Below, piece after piece: positions 35,573 to 46,116 of a stretch of 64,000 nt of DNA. The notes beneath the pieces were generated by a model that had not been told where the DNA came from, did no database searches, and was given only the letters and a program-made list of their open reading frames with translations. The stretch spans positions 1 to 64,000 of the forward strand of contig JANQLY010000025.1 of assembly GCA_028280345.1 (NCBI GenBank), read 5' to 3'. Made by a program: the position numbers and the translations under genes. Positions within the stretch are counted from its first letter, which is position 1; each line of letters begins with the position of its first letter. This DNA comes from Pseudomonadales bacterium. Lineage in GTDB: Bacteria > Pseudomonadota > Gammaproteobacteria > Pseudomonadales > UBA7239.

Positions 35573-36937
35573 TTAACGATACTTGTTATTAAGAAAATTA
35601 GCCTTTTCTATCAGTTCATTATTTATTTGGGGCCAGTGAAATTTCCACTGCCAGTTGCCTTCTATTGTTCCCGGTATATTCATTCGGTGTTCTTCGTTCA
35701 GTTCCAGAAGGTCTTGCATCGGGATGATTGCCGTATTGGCATTGCAAGCCAGAGCGGTTTCAATTAAAGGCCATGGCATTTCACTGTCAAGCTCCAGTGT
35801 CTGGAGGATTTTGCTTTGGAGGTCAGGGTCAAGCTCATTGAACCAGCCTAAGGAGGTGTTGTTATCATGGGTGCCGGTATAAACAACCGAATTCTTTTCG
35901 ATATTTTCCGGCAGGTAGGGGTTATCTTCTTTTCCATCAAAAGCGAACTGTAGTATTTTCATGCCCGGAAATTCATAGTGATCGCGTAAAGATTCCACGT
36001 CTTCGGTGATAATGCCCAGGTCTTCCGCAATAATCGGTGGTGTAGTATTTCCTTCTAATAAAGTATCAAAGAGCTGATATCCGGGAGTTTTTTCCCAAAA
36101 GCCACCAATGGCAGTTTCTTCGTTTGCTGGAATTTTCCAGCTCGCTGAAAACCCTCTAAAGTGATCAATGCGAATCAAGTCGTATAGCTTTAATTGGTGA
36201 GTGACTCGTTGTTGCCACCAGGAAAAATTATCAGCTTGCATTGTTTGCCAGTCGTAATGGGGGTTGCCCCAGCGTTGCCCTGTTTCGGAAAAGTAGTCAG
36301 GAGGAACGCCAGTGACATAGGTGGGCTGACCGCTATCATCGAGTTGGAACAGTTCCTGATGGGCCCAACAGTCTGCACTGTCATGGGCAACAAAAATGGG
36401 CATATCTCCAAATAGCAGTATACCTTTGACCTTTGCATATTCCCTTAATGCGGACCACTGTAAGAAAAACTGATATTGGGCGTATTTTATATTGAATAAC
36501 TGTTGCTGATTTTCGTGTGCAAAATGTTCCAGAGAAGAGGGGGCCCTTTTTTTTAGCTCCACAGGCCAGCCAGTCCATGGCTGCTCGTACTGGTTCTTTA
36601 TCGCCTGATATAAAGCAAAATCATCAAGCCAGAATCCTTGCTGTGAGCAAAAGTCATTAAAGCTGTGTTGTTCACTCTGTTTCAGTGCGGAATATCCTGC
36701 AGGAATTGAAGTACCCTCCACGAGAATGCCTGTGTGCCCGGCAAAGGCAGAAATAGCATCGTAGGGAGATCCGCCTGTATGAGGCGGACATAGAGGTAGC
36801 AGTTGCCAGATGCGGAAATGGCAACTGGCAAGAAAATCGATAAAATCAAACGCATCTTGCCCCAGCTTGCCGCCGGGTAGAGAAGAAATATGCAATAGCA
36901 CACCTGACTGGCGCTTGTCTAAAAGTGGATTAACCAT
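35573..36937 (-). CDS. malQ: 4-alpha-glucanotransferase (amylomaltase), GH77
   Basis: GH77 enzyme of 454 residues, at the short end for the family (about 500 in compact forms). Visible: SGVLLHISSLPG near the start, GGSPYDAISAFAG, DMPIFVAHDSADCWAHQELF, the catalytic aspartate region YDLIRIDHFRGFSASWKIPA, the acid/base IIAEDLGIITEDVESL and GTHDNNTSLGWFN. It rearranges maltodextrins left after phosphorolysis, releasing glucose for Glk. It lies 5 bases after the GH57 gene on the same strand, third in a glgC-GH57-malQ operon. Confidence 0.94.
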   Translation of the reverse strand: MVNPLLDKRQSGVLLHISSLPGGKLGQDAFDFIDFLASCHFRIWQLLPLCPPHTGGSPYDAISAFAGHTGILVEGTSIPAGYSALKQSEQHSFNDFCSQQGFWLDDFALYQAIKNQYEQPWTGWPVELKKRAPSSLEHFAHENQQQLFNIKYAQYQFFLQWSALREYAKVKGILLFGDMPIFVAHDSADCWAHQELFQLDDSGQPTYVTGVPPDYFSETGQRWGNPHYDWQTMQADNFSWWQQRVTHQLKLYDLIRIDHFRGFSASWKIPANEETAIGGFWEKTPGYQLFDTLLEGNTTPPIIAEDLGIITEDVESLRDHYEFPGMKILQFAFDGKEDNPYLPENIEKNSVVYTGTHDNNTSLGWFNELDPDLQSKILQTLELDSEMPWPLIETALACNANTAIIPMQDLLELNEEHRMNIPGTIEGNWQWKFHWPQINNELIEKANFLNNKYR

Positions 36938-36942
36938 ATGAA

Positions 36943-38643
36943 CTAGGCGTTTGCTTTTCTCATTGCGCCTTCTGGAACGCCACCATTGTCAGTTAAATTG
37001 GTATTGCCGGCTGAAATGATCGTATCAAGATATGCTGGTGGAGCGAGTTTCAGAAATCTATACAGGTCTTTTAAGTGGTCTCTGAATAGCTTGTCGAAAT
37101 CGTAAACAGACTCTGCTGCATTGTAGTCTCCAAACCACCAGAACCAATCCGAGGCTTCACAAATAGCTAACTGCTGTTCCGCTTTTTTTCGGTTTCCTGA
37201 ATCCAGTTTGTCGATGTGTTCGTCAAAATCTTTTTTTGCCTGAATTAAATAATCCCAGCCCTTGTTCTTGTCCGGGCATCCTATCCAGGTTGCAAAGTTT
37301 CCATAAACCCAACTTCCGGCCTGTATCGTTTCCAGCACTGTAGGTGCATGGTGTTCGTTAAGGTATGACATAAACGTGGTGAGATTTATATCAGGGTGTT
37401 CGCACAGTTTTTGATATAGCTGTGTGAGGAAATAATAGCCATTGGCAGGGTAGTGCTCCCAGCAGTTTTCACCATCCAGAATAATGGGAACAATACTGTC
37501 CGCAGCTGAATTGCAGGCATTTCTAATATTTGTAATATGGTGGATTAAATTGTTGACTGCATCATCCGCATTCCAGTCGTGATAGGTAAAACCTATCATG
37601 TCGGATAAATTGTCATCGCGGAAAAAGCAGGTGATATCTCTATTATCGAATTTAAAGGCATGGTGCACACAAACATCTTCCTTGTTGTTTTTCACGAGAC
37701 TGTTTTTCAGAACGCCACCGCCGCTGGCTGTCCAGCGAATGCCTGCATCTTCCAGTAGACCAAGTGTTGTGCTACATAGTGATCCCTCGGAGGGCCAACA
37801 GCCGAGCGGTCTGTGAGAAAAATTCTCTTCAAATGTTTGTAAGCCGTTTTGTATATGTTCTTTTGCCCTGAGTTGGCCTTCCGGATATTTCTCGTTGGGA
37901 AGGGGTGCTTCTGGCATGGCCTCGAGAGTGCTATCGAAATTGATCAGCAGGGGAAGAATCGGATGGTTGTCTGGCGTAAAAGCCAGCTCAATTTTATTCG
38001 CAGTGGCCAGATTTTTGTATTTGGGAATAATCGAATCAATAATAACTTGTAGTTCTCCCAATAAAGTGACTCTATCCTGATAAGTGTAATTGTATTCTTT
38101 TTCGATAAGGTTTTTTACAATCGGGTTGTGTTGCTTTACTGTCTCGCCTATCCAGGCCAATTGGTACCATACGAGTAAATCATAATAGAATTGATCTGAG
38201 AGGTATTCTGGATGGTCGGTTTGGGAGAGAAGCTTAACCAGTTGACTGTATGCAGAATAACGCTGTATTAAATTTTTCTCGTTAGCCCTGATACATTGGG
38301 TGCGAATATAGGTTTTTGTTACCTGATCTGGTATTTGTTCCTGGCTTAGTGCCAATAGTAGCTGATCGTGAAACGGCTTATGCTCAGTAAAGAACACTTT
38401 GAATTGTTGACTGTAGCCTGTTATCTGATTGAGCAATACGGTACTAAAATTGACTACGACACTTGCGCCATCAATTTCCTCAATGACATTGGCCATATCG
38501 ATATAGTCCTTTATACAGTGGAGAAATGTCCATGGCAGAACAATTTCTTCACTACCTGTCTTTTTGTACTGCGGTTGGTGCATATGCCACATCAGCACCA
38601 CATTGATAGGGCGTCCAGCTGTATTGTGTGATTCAGGCGACAT
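36943..38643 (-). CDS. GH57 glycoside hydrolase, probable alpha-amylase/glucanotransferase
   Basis: GH57-family protein of 566 residues. The five conserved regions can be found: MWHMHQPQY near residue 18, FTPDNHPILPLL, the nucleophile glutamate in CWPSEGSLCSTT, the acid/base aspartate in PIILDGENCWEHYPANGYYF, and late helices with ICEASDWFWWFGDYNAAESV. No signal peptide, so it acts on internal glucan. Its 5' end overlaps glgC by 11 bases, tying it to glycogen metabolism. Exact specificity (amylase, branching or transfer) cannot be read from sequence. Confidence 0.92.
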   Translation of the reverse strand: MSPESHNTAGRPINVVLMWHMHQPQYKKTGSEEIVLPWTFLHCIKDYIDMANVIEEIDGASVVVNFSTVLLNQITGYSQQFKVFFTEHKPFHDQLLLALSQEQIPDQVTKTYIRTQCIRANEKNLIQRYSAYSQLVKLLSQTDHPEYLSDQFYYDLLVWYQLAWIGETVKQHNPIVKNLIEKEYNYTYQDRVTLLGELQVIIDSIIPKYKNLATANKIELAFTPDNHPILPLLINFDSTLEAMPEAPLPNEKYPEGQLRAKEHIQNGLQTFEENFSHRPLGCWPSEGSLCSTTLGLLEDAGIRWTASGGGVLKNSLVKNNKEDVCVHHAFKFDNRDITCFFRDDNLSDMIGFTYHDWNADDAVNNLIHHITNIRNACNSAADSIVPIILDGENCWEHYPANGYYFLTQLYQKLCEHPDINLTTFMSYLNEHHAPTVLETIQAGSWVYGNFATWIGCPDKNKGWDYLIQAKKDFDEHIDKLDSGNRKKAEQQLAICEASDWFWWFGDYNAAESVYDFDKLFRDHLKDLYRFLKLAPPAYLDTIISAGNTNLTDNGGVPEGAMRKANA

Positions 38644-39916
38644 TAACGATTGAGTCTGGGGTCAGGTTTTCTGGAGAGTGATGGTTGAGCATGTCGGGAG
38701 AAACAAGAACTATGCCCTTGGGGGAGACATAGTATTTTTCACTGTCGTGCTTGAGGTTTACGCCAATCGCAGAATTTGGCGGTATGATGCAATCCCTGTC
38801 AATAATTGCATTATGAATGATGCTGTTACGGCCGATTTGTGCGTCGCTCATAATGACAGAGTTGCTGATTTCACAATAACTATTGATACGTACGTTGTCG
38901 AATAGTACGGAGTGGTTGATCTGACTACCTGAAATAACACAGCCGGATGAAATTAGAGAGTCTACCGCCATACCGCGACGTTCATTGTCATTAAAGACGA
39001 ACTTTGCTGGTGGTAACTGCTCCTGGTAGGTCCATATGGGCCAGTCCCGGTCGTATAAGTTGAGCTCCGGTGTGACATCGCATAGACCAATATTCGCTTC
39101 GTAATAAGCATCGACTGTGCCCACATCGCGCCAGTAGGCAGGTTTTCCGGTTTTCTCATTTCTAAACGGATAGGCTGAAATTCTGTGCCGCCCAATGGAA
39201 GATGGGATAATATCTTTGCCAAAATCATGGCTGGATAAAGTATTGCGATGATCATTTTCGAGGCTCTCGTAAAGAAATTTGGCCTGGAAAATATAGATTC
39301 CCATTGATGCCAACGCTGTATCCGGTTTTCCCGGCATTGGGGATGGCTGCTCCGGTTTTTCCTGGAATTCCTGAATCATGGAGTTTTTATCGATGGCCAT
39401 GACACCAAACTCTTTTGCATCATCAAGAGGGACTTCAATGCAGCCAACGGTCATTTCACTATGGGTCTCGAGATGGTGTTCGAGCATTCGTCGATAATCC
39501 ATTTTGTAAATATGATCACCGGCCAGGATAACAATGTGTTCAGGATTGTGTTGCTGAAGAATGTCCATATTCTGGTGTACAGCATCGGCAGTACCCTGGT
39601 ACCAGTTATTAGTTACGCGCTGTTGTGCGGGTATCAGATCGACAAATTCCCCCAATTCCGGGCGGAAAAAATGCCAACCTTTATGTATATGCGTATTCAG
39701 GGAATGAGATTTATACTGCGTCAGAATGCAAATTTTTCGAAAATTTGAATTGACACAATTGGACAGGGGGAAGTCAATGGTCTTGTACTTTCCTCCAAAC
39801 GGTACAGCCGGTTTGGAATGCCAACGGGTGAGGGATTTAAGCCGGGTGCCACTGCCACCAGCCAAAATGATGGCGACTGTATTTCTAACTGCTTTAAGTA
39901 ATTCCGCTTCAGGCAT
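38633..39916 (-). CDS. glgC: Glucose-1-phosphate adenylyltransferase
   Basis: ADP-glucose pyrophosphorylase of 427 residues, the committed step of glycogen synthesis. N-terminal nucleotidyl-transferase domain: AIILAGGSGTRLKSLTRWHS (about residues 16-35), KPAVPFGGKYKTIDFPLSNC, the catalytic DHIYKMDY, and AYWRDVGTVDAYYEAN. C-terminal left-handed beta-helix repeats begin about residue 300 (VISGSQINHSVLFDNVRINS). Overlaps the GH57 gene and heads that operon. Confidence 0.97.
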   Translation of the reverse strand: MPEAELLKAVRNTVAIILAGGSGTRLKSLTRWHSKPAVPFGGKYKTIDFPLSNCVNSNFRKICILTQYKSHSLNTHIHKGWHFFRPELGEFVDLIPAQQRVTNNWYQGTADAVHQNMDILQQHNPEHIVILAGDHIYKMDYRRMLEHHLETHSEMTVGCIEVPLDDAKEFGVMAIDKNSMIQEFQEKPEQPSPMPGKPDTALASMGIYIFQAKFLYESLENDHRNTLSSHDFGKDIIPSSIGRHRISAYPFRNEKTGKPAYWRDVGTVDAYYEANIGLCDVTPELNLYDRDWPIWTYQEQLPPAKFVFNDNERRGMAVDSLISSGCVISGSQINHSVLFDNVRINSYCEISNSVIMSDAQIGRNSIIHNAIIDRDCIIPPNSAIGVNLKHDSEKYYVSPKGIVLVSPDMLNHHSPENLTPDSIVNVA

Positions 39917-40077
39917 GTGGAGCGATTTCCTCTGCCAAAGATTTTCGGGGCAGGCTAGTAAACGCTATTTTTATTAATAGTAAATAAAGGGAATTTTAAA
40001 AAAATATTTAAGACGGGATTGGCGATTCGTTTATGTTGGGTCAAGAACCTACCAATGACACCATATATTCTTTCCGG

Positions 40078-41061
40078 TTATTCGATTAGAGCAATTTCAT
40101 CCAGATTGCCCCTTTCAAGGGCGTCAATATTGTTTAAAGTAGTTGTGGCAATTTTGTGTAGCGCTTCCCGGGTGAAGAATGCCTGATGGCCGGTAATGAC
40201 CACATTCGGGAAGGTCGTTAGTCGGGCAAAAATATCGTCCTGTATAACCTGATCACTGAGATCTTCAAAAAACAGGTCACTTTCTTCCTCATAGACATCC
40301 AGCCCCAAATAACCCAATGTGCCTGCTTTTAGACTATCGATAACGGCTTTTGTATCAATCAGTCCGCCGCGGCTGGTATTGATCAACATGACCCCTGGCT
40401 TCATTTTTGCCAGGCTTTGCTGGTTAATCAGATGGTAGGTGTCGTTTGTTAAAGGGCAGTGCAAGGAGATAATGTCTGACTCTTCCAGGAGTGTATCCAG
40501 ATCAACGAGTTTGGCGAGATTTTCAACACCGGGTAACGGTTTGGGGTCTGACACCAGGCAGTTGCAGCCAAAGCCATTCATAATTTCCAAAAATGCCTTG
40601 CCGATTTTGCCCGCTCCAATGACACCAACGGTTTTGCCAGTTAAGTCGAAGCCCATTAGGCCATGCAAGGAGTAATCGTTCTCGCGTATACGATTGTATG
40701 CGCGGTGAATATTCCTGTTCAGGTCAAGTATCAGGCCAACAGTATGTTCTGCGACCGCGTGGGGCGAGTATTCGGGAACACGACAGACTTTAATGCCTAA
40801 CTCTTTTGCTGCGTCTACATCTACATTGTTAAAGCCGGCGCAGCGCAGCGCAACCATCTTTACACCATGTTTATAAAGCCCTTGCAGCACACTCCTATTC
40901 AGAGTGTCATTAACAAAACAGCAAACAATATCTACGCCTTCGGCCAAAGCGAGTGTTTTCTCACTTAAATGTGCCTCCAGATATATGATTGTATGCCGGT
41001 CATTGAGTTGATCAAAAAACTCGTGATCATAGGGCTTGCTACTAAAAAATTTAATTTTCAT
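40078..41061 (-). CDS. ldhA: D-lactate dehydrogenase (2-hydroxyacid dehydrogenase family)
   Basis: NAD-dependent enzyme of 327 residues reducing pyruvate to D-lactate. NAD site GVIGAGKIGKAFLEI (about residues 145-159), substrate arginine in INTSRGGLIDTKAV, and the catalytic histidine in ITGHQAFFTREAL. LRCAGFNNVDVDAAKELGIK is typical of the LdhA group. Single gene with its own 5' region, between glgC and glgB. With phosphoketolase and acetate kinase nearby it points to fermentative disposal of carbon when oxygen is short. Confidence 0.92.
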   Translation of the reverse strand: MKIKFFSSKPYDHEFFDQLNDRHTIIYLEAHLSEKTLALAEGVDIVCCFVNDTLNRSVLQGLYKHGVKMVALRCAGFNNVDVDAAKELGIKVCRVPEYSPHAVAEHTVGLILDLNRNIHRAYNRIRENDYSLHGLMGFDLTGKTVGVIGAGKIGKAFLEIMNGFGCNCLVSDPKPLPGVENLAKLVDLDTLLEESDIISLHCPLTNDTYHLINQQSLAKMKPGVMLINTSRGGLIDTKAVIDSLKAGTLGYLGLDVYEEESDLFFEDLSDQVIQDDIFARLTTFPNVVITGHQAFFTREALHKIATTTLNNIDALERGNLDEIALIE

Positions 41062-41190
41062 GGAGCATTCCTGGTCTTAATCATATATTTAATCTTAATA
41101 TTTAAAGCCTATAGTACATATTATCAGTAACCATTATGCAATCTAAAGCGAGGATTGCCTGAACGATAGCGCACTGCAATAGTACAGATT

Positions 41191-43401
41191 ATGACGATTA
41201 CACAGATAAACGATAATAGTACCAGGCAATCTTTTGATTTTTGTGAAGATCAGATAAGGTTAATGGATTGCCGCCATCATGATCCTTTCACTTGCCTGGG
41301 TAGAAAAGAAGATGCGGGGCATGCGGAACTGGTGATTTATAGGCCGGATGCCGAGCATGTCTATTTGCTCACGGAGGATGCAAAGCGGGAGGTACCTCGT
41401 CAATCAGGTACGGATTTTTTTATTTGGGAAGGGGCGATAAAAGAGTGCCCTGATAAACCCCGTCTTTTGATTGATAAAAAAGATAAACAATCCCTCGTCT
41501 GTTATGACCCTTATTCTTTTATGCCTGTTTTGTCCGAACAGGACTTAAACAGTTTTCACAGTGAGGAGTTTTGTCGAGCCCATAAATTACTGGGAGCCAG
41601 ACCATTAATACTCCAGGGTATTCGTGGGATCTGTTTTTCTGTATGGGCGCCTAATGCAGAGCGTGTTAGCGTGGTTGGTGACTTTAATAGCTGGGATGGC
41701 CGCATTCATCAAATGCGCTCACGCGGGTACAGTGGGGTCTGGGAAATATTTTTGACGGATATTCCTGAACAGTCCTACTATAAATTTGAGATACGCAACA
41801 AGGATACTGGTGCTATTCATACAAAAGCTGATCCATATGCATGGGAATACGCATTGCGACCTGATACAGCCAGTGTGATTCGCTACCCTGAAACCATGCG
41901 TTGGCGTGATCAGGGCTGGATGACAAATCGCAGGCAAATGGACTGGATGCAGGCACCTTTCAGTATCTATGAACTGCATCTGGGTTCCTGGCGGCGTGAT
42001 GAGAATGGTTATTTTCTGAACTATCGGGAGTTGGCCCATCAGTTAGTGGAGTATGTGCAAGCCATGGGCTTTACTCATATTCAATTGCTGCCGGTGACTG
42101 AGCATCCCTTTGATGCATCATGGGGATATCAGGTAACAGGGTATTTTGCACCGACCAGCCGTTTTGGCATTCTGGAAGATTTTAAGTACTTTGTTGATTA
42201 CTGCCATATCAATGAAATCGGTGTACTGCTCGATTGGGTGCCTGGCCATTTTCCACGTGATGACCACGCATTAGCCAATTTTGATGGCACGGCTTTGTAT
42301 GAGCACGGCGATCCAAATCGTGGCGAGCATAAAGACTGGGGTACGCTGATTTTTAATTATGGCCGCAATGAGGTCAGAAACTTTTTGTTATCCAGTGCTT
42401 ACTATTGGCTGGAAGAATTTCATATTGATGGTTTACGAGTGGATGCGGTGGCATCCATGTTATATCTGGACTATTCCCGTGAAGAAGGGGAGTGGACACC
42501 GAACCAATACGGTGGCAACGAAAATCTTGAAGCTATTGATTTCCTGAAAAAACTTAACACGATATTGCACGAGCAGTTCCCTGGTGCTCTGGTTGTGGCT
42601 GAGGAGTCTACGTCATGGCCTGGTGTTTCGCACCCGGTGTATGCCGGTGGTTTGGGATTTAGCATGAAGTGGAATATGGGGTGGATGAACGATACCTTGC
42701 GTTATGTAAACAAAGAGCCGGTGTATAGATCCTATCATCATGAAGACCTTACTTTCGGCTTGCTGTACGCGTTTACAGAAAACTTCATGTTGCCCTTGTC
42801 TCACGATGAAGTTGTGCATGGCAAGGGTTCTATTCTGAATAAGATGCCGGGTGATCCCTGGCAGCAGTTTGCCAATGTGCGATTGCTTTACAGTTATATG
42901 TATGCCTACCCGGGTAAAAAACTGCTGTTTATGGGTAATGAGTTTGCCCAGGGCAAAGAGTGGGATTGTGAAGAGGGACTGGAATGGTATTTACTGGATT
43001 ATCCCTTTCAGCAGGGAGTGCAAAGCCTGGTTAAAGATTTAAATCGGATCTATCGAAAAGAATCTTCGTTTCATAAAGGAGACTTTCGTGATGATGGATT
43101 TGAGTGGATAGACTGTCATAATCACGTGGATTCAGTGATCAGTTATATGCGGTGTTGGGAAGACGAATTTGTGTTGGTTGTTCTGAATTTTACACCGGTG
43201 GTGCGTCAACAGTATCGGGTCGGTGTTCCTGATGCGGGAACCTATTACGAGATATTTAACTCAGACTCTATTTTTTACAATGGCAGTAACATTTCTAACG
43301 GCACAGAAATACACAGTCAGTCAATATCCGCAATGGGGAGGGCTGACAGTGTAGAGCTGGATTTACCTCCTTTGGGAGCTGTTTTTCTCAAGAAACGCTA
43401 G
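41191..43401 (+). CDS. glgB: 1,4-alpha-glucan branching enzyme
   Basis: GH13 enzyme of 736 residues that makes alpha-1,6 branches in glycogen. N-terminal carbohydrate-binding part with [20 protein letters not shown] (about residues 145-164), then the barrel: [20 protein letters not shown], nucleophile aspartate in [20 protein letters not shown], acid/base in [15 protein letters not shown], and [20 protein letters not shown]. Convergent with glgA; the two stop codons overlap (four shared bases). Confidence 0.97.
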   Translation: MTITQINDNSTRQSFDFCEDQIRLMDCRHHDPFTCLGRKEDAGHAELVIYRPDAEHVYLLTEDAKREVPRQSGTDFFIWEGAIKECPDKPRLLIDKKDKQSLVCYDPYSFMPVLSEQDLNSFHSEEFCRAHKLLGARPLILQGIRGICFSVWAPNAERVSVVGDFNSWDGRIHQMRSRGYSGVWEIFLTDIPEQSYYKFEIRNKDTGAIHTKADPYAWEYALRPDTASVIRYPETMRWRDQGWMTNRRQMDWMQAPFSIYELHLGSWRRDENGYFLNYRELAHQLVEYVQAMGFTHIQLLPVTEHPFDASWGYQVTGYFAPTSRFGILEDFKYFVDYCHINEIGVLLDWVPGHFPRDDHALANFDGTALYEHGDPNRGEHKDWGTLIFNYGRNEVRNFLLSSAYYWLEEFHIDGLRVDAVASMLYLDYSREEGEWTPNQYGGNENLEAIDFLKKLNTILHEQFPGALVVAEESTSWPGVSHPVYAGGLGFSMKWNMGWMNDTLRYVNKEPVYRSYHHEDLTFGLLYAFTENFMLPLSHDEVVHGKGSILNKMPGDPWQQFANVRLLYSYMYAYPGKKLLFMGNEFAQGKEWDCEEGLEWYLLDYPFQQGVQSLVKDLNRIYRKESSFHKGDFRDDGFEWIDCHNHVDSVISYMRCWEDEFVLVVLNFTPVVRQQYRVGVPDAGTYYEIFNSDSIFYNGSNISNGTEIHSQSISAMGRADSVELDLPPLGAVFLKKR

Positions 43402-44885
43402 CTTGCAATTCTTAAAGCAGCATTTTTATCTTTGGCAGCAGCTTTCTTATAAAGCTCAATATAGCTTTTAACAGTATTGTTCCAGCTAAAATCCTGACGC
43501 ATGGCGCAGAGTTGAACCTGCTTCCATTTCTTTTTCGATTTAAAGAGCTTTGCGGCAGCTTCAATCTGTTCATTGAATGTCTCGTGGTTGCCTCGCTCAA
43601 ACAGAAAGCCGGTAGCTGTGTCCGTTTTTAGAGTTTCTTTGTCAGTATGGATAACAGAGTCTTTTAGACCCCCGGTGTTGCTAACAACAGGAATAGTGCC
43701 ATATTTTAAAGAGTAGAGTTGGTTGAGCCCGCAGGGCTCGTAGTAAGAGGGCATGACCAGACAGTCAGCTGATGCTTCAATGCGATGGGCTAGTACTTCG
43801 TTATACTCAATACAAACAGAAATAGATTCCGGATATTGTTCGGCCAGCGTTTTGAGTTGGTCGGTATAAAAGTGCGAGCCGCTGCCTAGTATGACCCATT
43901 GAGTCTTTTGGTCGGCTAGCGCTTCCTTTGAATGTTTCATTGCATCAATGAGTAACTCAATGCCTTTTTGTTCCGCCATTCGGCCAATAAAGCCAAATAG
44001 CTGCCATGATTTACCCTGTTTAAGTCCAAGCTCTTTTTGCAGGCGAGTTTTATTTTTGCTTTTTTCATCCAGTGAGTCAGCAGAGAAATTTACATCTATA
44101 AGCGTATCGGTTTGTGGGCTCCAGACATTGTAGTCGACACCATTCAGGATGCCTGACAAATCGTTACTGCGTTCAAATAGCAAGCCCTGCATACCCCAAC
44201 CAAACTCATCGGTTTGTATATCGAGAGCGTAGCTGGGGCTTACGGTTGTAATTTGATCTGCAAAAACAAGGCCACCTTTAATAAATGAAATTTGCTCATA
44301 AAATTCCAGAGACTCAAAGTTACGCCATTCAGCGGGAATATTCAGTGCTTCAAAATAATGCGCAGGGAAGTTGCCCTGATACCCGAGGTTGTGAATAGTA
44401 AACAGTGTGGCAGGTGCGTTTACCTCTTTCTGGAGATAGGCAGGGATTAAACCGCACTGCCAGTCGTTACAGTGTACGATATCGGGCTTCCAGCGTTGTT
44501 CAATTCTGTCCATGGCGATTTCACAAATCATATGACAAAAATGATTAAAGCGTTGGGCGCTGTCGTGCCGTTCATTGCCGTGTTCATCAGAATAGGGGCT
44601 GCCTGCTATATCAAATAATGCCGGACAATGAATAAGCCAGAGTTTAATTTTGCTGTCACTCAGTTGGCTTTCGATAATTTGAGTTGGATATTCTTCGTGT
44701 GGTATTTCGGCGACGACCTTTTGTTCATCGATTTTCTCTAATACCTCGCGATAACCTGGCAGTGTAACAACAACATCGTATTTTTTATTTTTCAATGCCC
44801 GGGTAAAACCATAAGCAAAATCAGCCAGGCCACCTGTTTTGATGAGTGGGTAAAGCTCGCTGCTGGCAAATAATATCTTTTTCAT
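43398..44885 (-). CDS. glgA: Glycogen synthase (ADP-glucose, GT5)
   Basis: Glucosyltransferase of 495 residues. GT5 landmarks: N-terminal [20 protein letters not shown] with the KTGGL ADP-glucose site, [30 protein letters not shown], and the C-terminal [20 protein letters not shown] loop. It extends alpha-1,4 chains from ADP-glucose made by GlgC. Transcribed after the gap gene with 17 bases between, so the two probably form one operon. Confidence 0.97.
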   Translation of the reverse strand: MKKILFASSELYPLIKTGGLADFAYGFTRALKNKKYDVVVTLPGYREVLEKIDEQKVVAEIPHEEYPTQIIESQLSDSKIKLWLIHCPALFDIAGSPYSDEHGNERHDSAQRFNHFCHMICEIAMDRIEQRWKPDIVHCNDWQCGLIPAYLQKEVNAPATLFTIHNLGYQGNFPAHYFEALNIPAEWRNFESLEFYEQISFIKGGLVFADQITTVSPSYALDIQTDEFGWGMQGLLFERSNDLSGILNGVDYNVWSPQTDTLIDVNFSADSLDEKSKNKTRLQKELGLKQGKSWQLFGFIGRMAEQKGIELLIDAMKHSKEALADQKTQWVILGSGSHFYTDQLKTLAEQYPESISVCIEYNEVLAHRIEASADCLVMPSYYEPCGLNQLYSLKYGTIPVVSNTGGLKDSVIHTDKETLKTDTATGFLFERGNHETFNEQIEAAAKLFKSKKKWKQVQLCAMRQDFSWNNTVKSYIELYKKAAAKDKNAALRIAS

Positions 44886-44902
44886 AGGTTAAACCTCTTT
44901 AG

Positions 44903-45895
44903 CTAGGCCATTAGCCTTGCGACATCCAGCATGCGATTGGAGAAACCCCATTCGTTATCGTACCAGGCCATGATTTTAACCAGCGTGCCATCAACCCGGG
45001 TTTGGGTTGCATCAAAAATCGAGGAGGCTGGATTGTGATTAAAATCTACAGAAACTAGCGGTAATTCGTTGTACTCGAGTATGTTCTTTAATGCGCCTTC
45101 GCTGGCCGCCTTGATGGCCGCATTGATCTCTTCTGCATTGGTTTCCCGGTTTGCCACAAATACCAAGTCGACCAGTGAAACATTGATCGTCGGTACCCGT
45201 ACCGCCAAACCGTCCAGTTTGCCATTGAGTTCTGGCAATACCTTGCCAACGGCTCCAGCAGCGCCAGTCTTTGTGGGAATCATCGACATGGTGGCTGATC
45301 GAGCCCGATACAAATCACTGTGGATTTTATCAATAAGGTTTTGGTCGTTGGTATAAGCGTGAATAGTCGTCATATAGCCTTGGTCAATACCGACTGCTTC
45401 ATGAAGTACTTTCGCCACTGGTGCCAGGCAGTTGGTTGTGCACGAGGCATTGGAGACAATTTTATGTTGTTCCGATAAGCCTTCATGGTTGACTCCATAC
45501 ACAACCATATAATCGGCATCGCTTACCGGATACGAAACCAATACCCGTTTCGCACCTGCATCAAGATGGGGTTCCAGTTTTTCGTGCTTTTTAAATTTTC
45601 CGGTGCATTCAAAAACAATATCTATATCCAGCTCGCCCCATGGCAGGTTGGCGGGATCACTTTCTTTAATCAACTGAATGGTTTGATTGTCAATAACGAG
45701 GTTTTCTTCCTCAAGCATGACTTTCTCGGAAAAAGTGCCATGGGAAGTATCGTATTGGGTGAGATGTTGACTAACAACCGGATCAGCAAAGTCGTTAATA
45801 GCGACGATTTCAATCTCATTTTGTCGATTGCTTTCAAAAATGGCTCTGAGAGTGTCCCGGCCGATGCGGCCATAACCATTGATTGCGATCCTCAT
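44903..45895 (-). CDS. gap: Glyceraldehyde-3-phosphate dehydrogenase
   Basis: Phosphorylating GAPDH of 330 residues. NAD fold [17 protein letters not shown] at the start, catalytic cysteine in [20 protein letters not shown] (about residues 146-165), catalytic histidine in [15 protein letters not shown], and [15 protein letters not shown] at the end. The ATG at 45893-45895 is chosen because ACGAGGTG sits 6 bases upstream; a GTG two codons earlier overlaps that site. The Asn-Asp-Phe pair after strand 2 suggests NAD as cofactor. Phosphoketolase yields its substrate glyceraldehyde-3-phosphate. Confidence 0.95.
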   Translation of the reverse strand: MRIAINGYGRIGRDTLRAIFESNRQNEIEIVAINDFADPVVSQHLTQYDTSHGTFSEKVMLEEENLVIDNQTIQLIKESDPANLPWGELDIDIVFECTGKFKKHEKLEPHLDAGAKRVLVSYPVSDADYMVVYGVNHEGLSEQHKIVSNASCTTNCLAPVAKVLHEAVGIDQGYMTTIHAYTNDQNLIDKIHSDLYRARSATMSMIPTKTGAAGAVGKVLPELNGKLDGLAVRVPTINVSLVDLVFVANRETNAEEINAAIKAASEGALKNILEYNELPLVSVDFNHNPASSIFDATQTRVDGTLVKIMAWYDNEWGFSNRMLDVARLMA

Positions 45896-46116
45896 ATTCA
45901 CCTCGTGTAGGCTATTCTTTATAAAGCGGTAAAGATTGGCATTGCTCTGTTAAGTAATGATAAATAAATAGCAGAATCTGGCTGCAAATACACAGCAATT
46001 TTCTCCTTTTTGCTGTAAGTCAAAAAAGTCCAGACAATAAAAGGTTTCTTTATTCTATCTTTAAGCTAATAACGACAATAGAGCCATGATTGCACAATAT
46101 TTGTAATAGGTGATCT

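Noticed and set aside
46000..46116. FNR-type site (TTGAT-N4-ATCAA) before phosphoketolase
   Set aside because: No sequence close to the consensus in this interval, though anaerobic control would have been expected.
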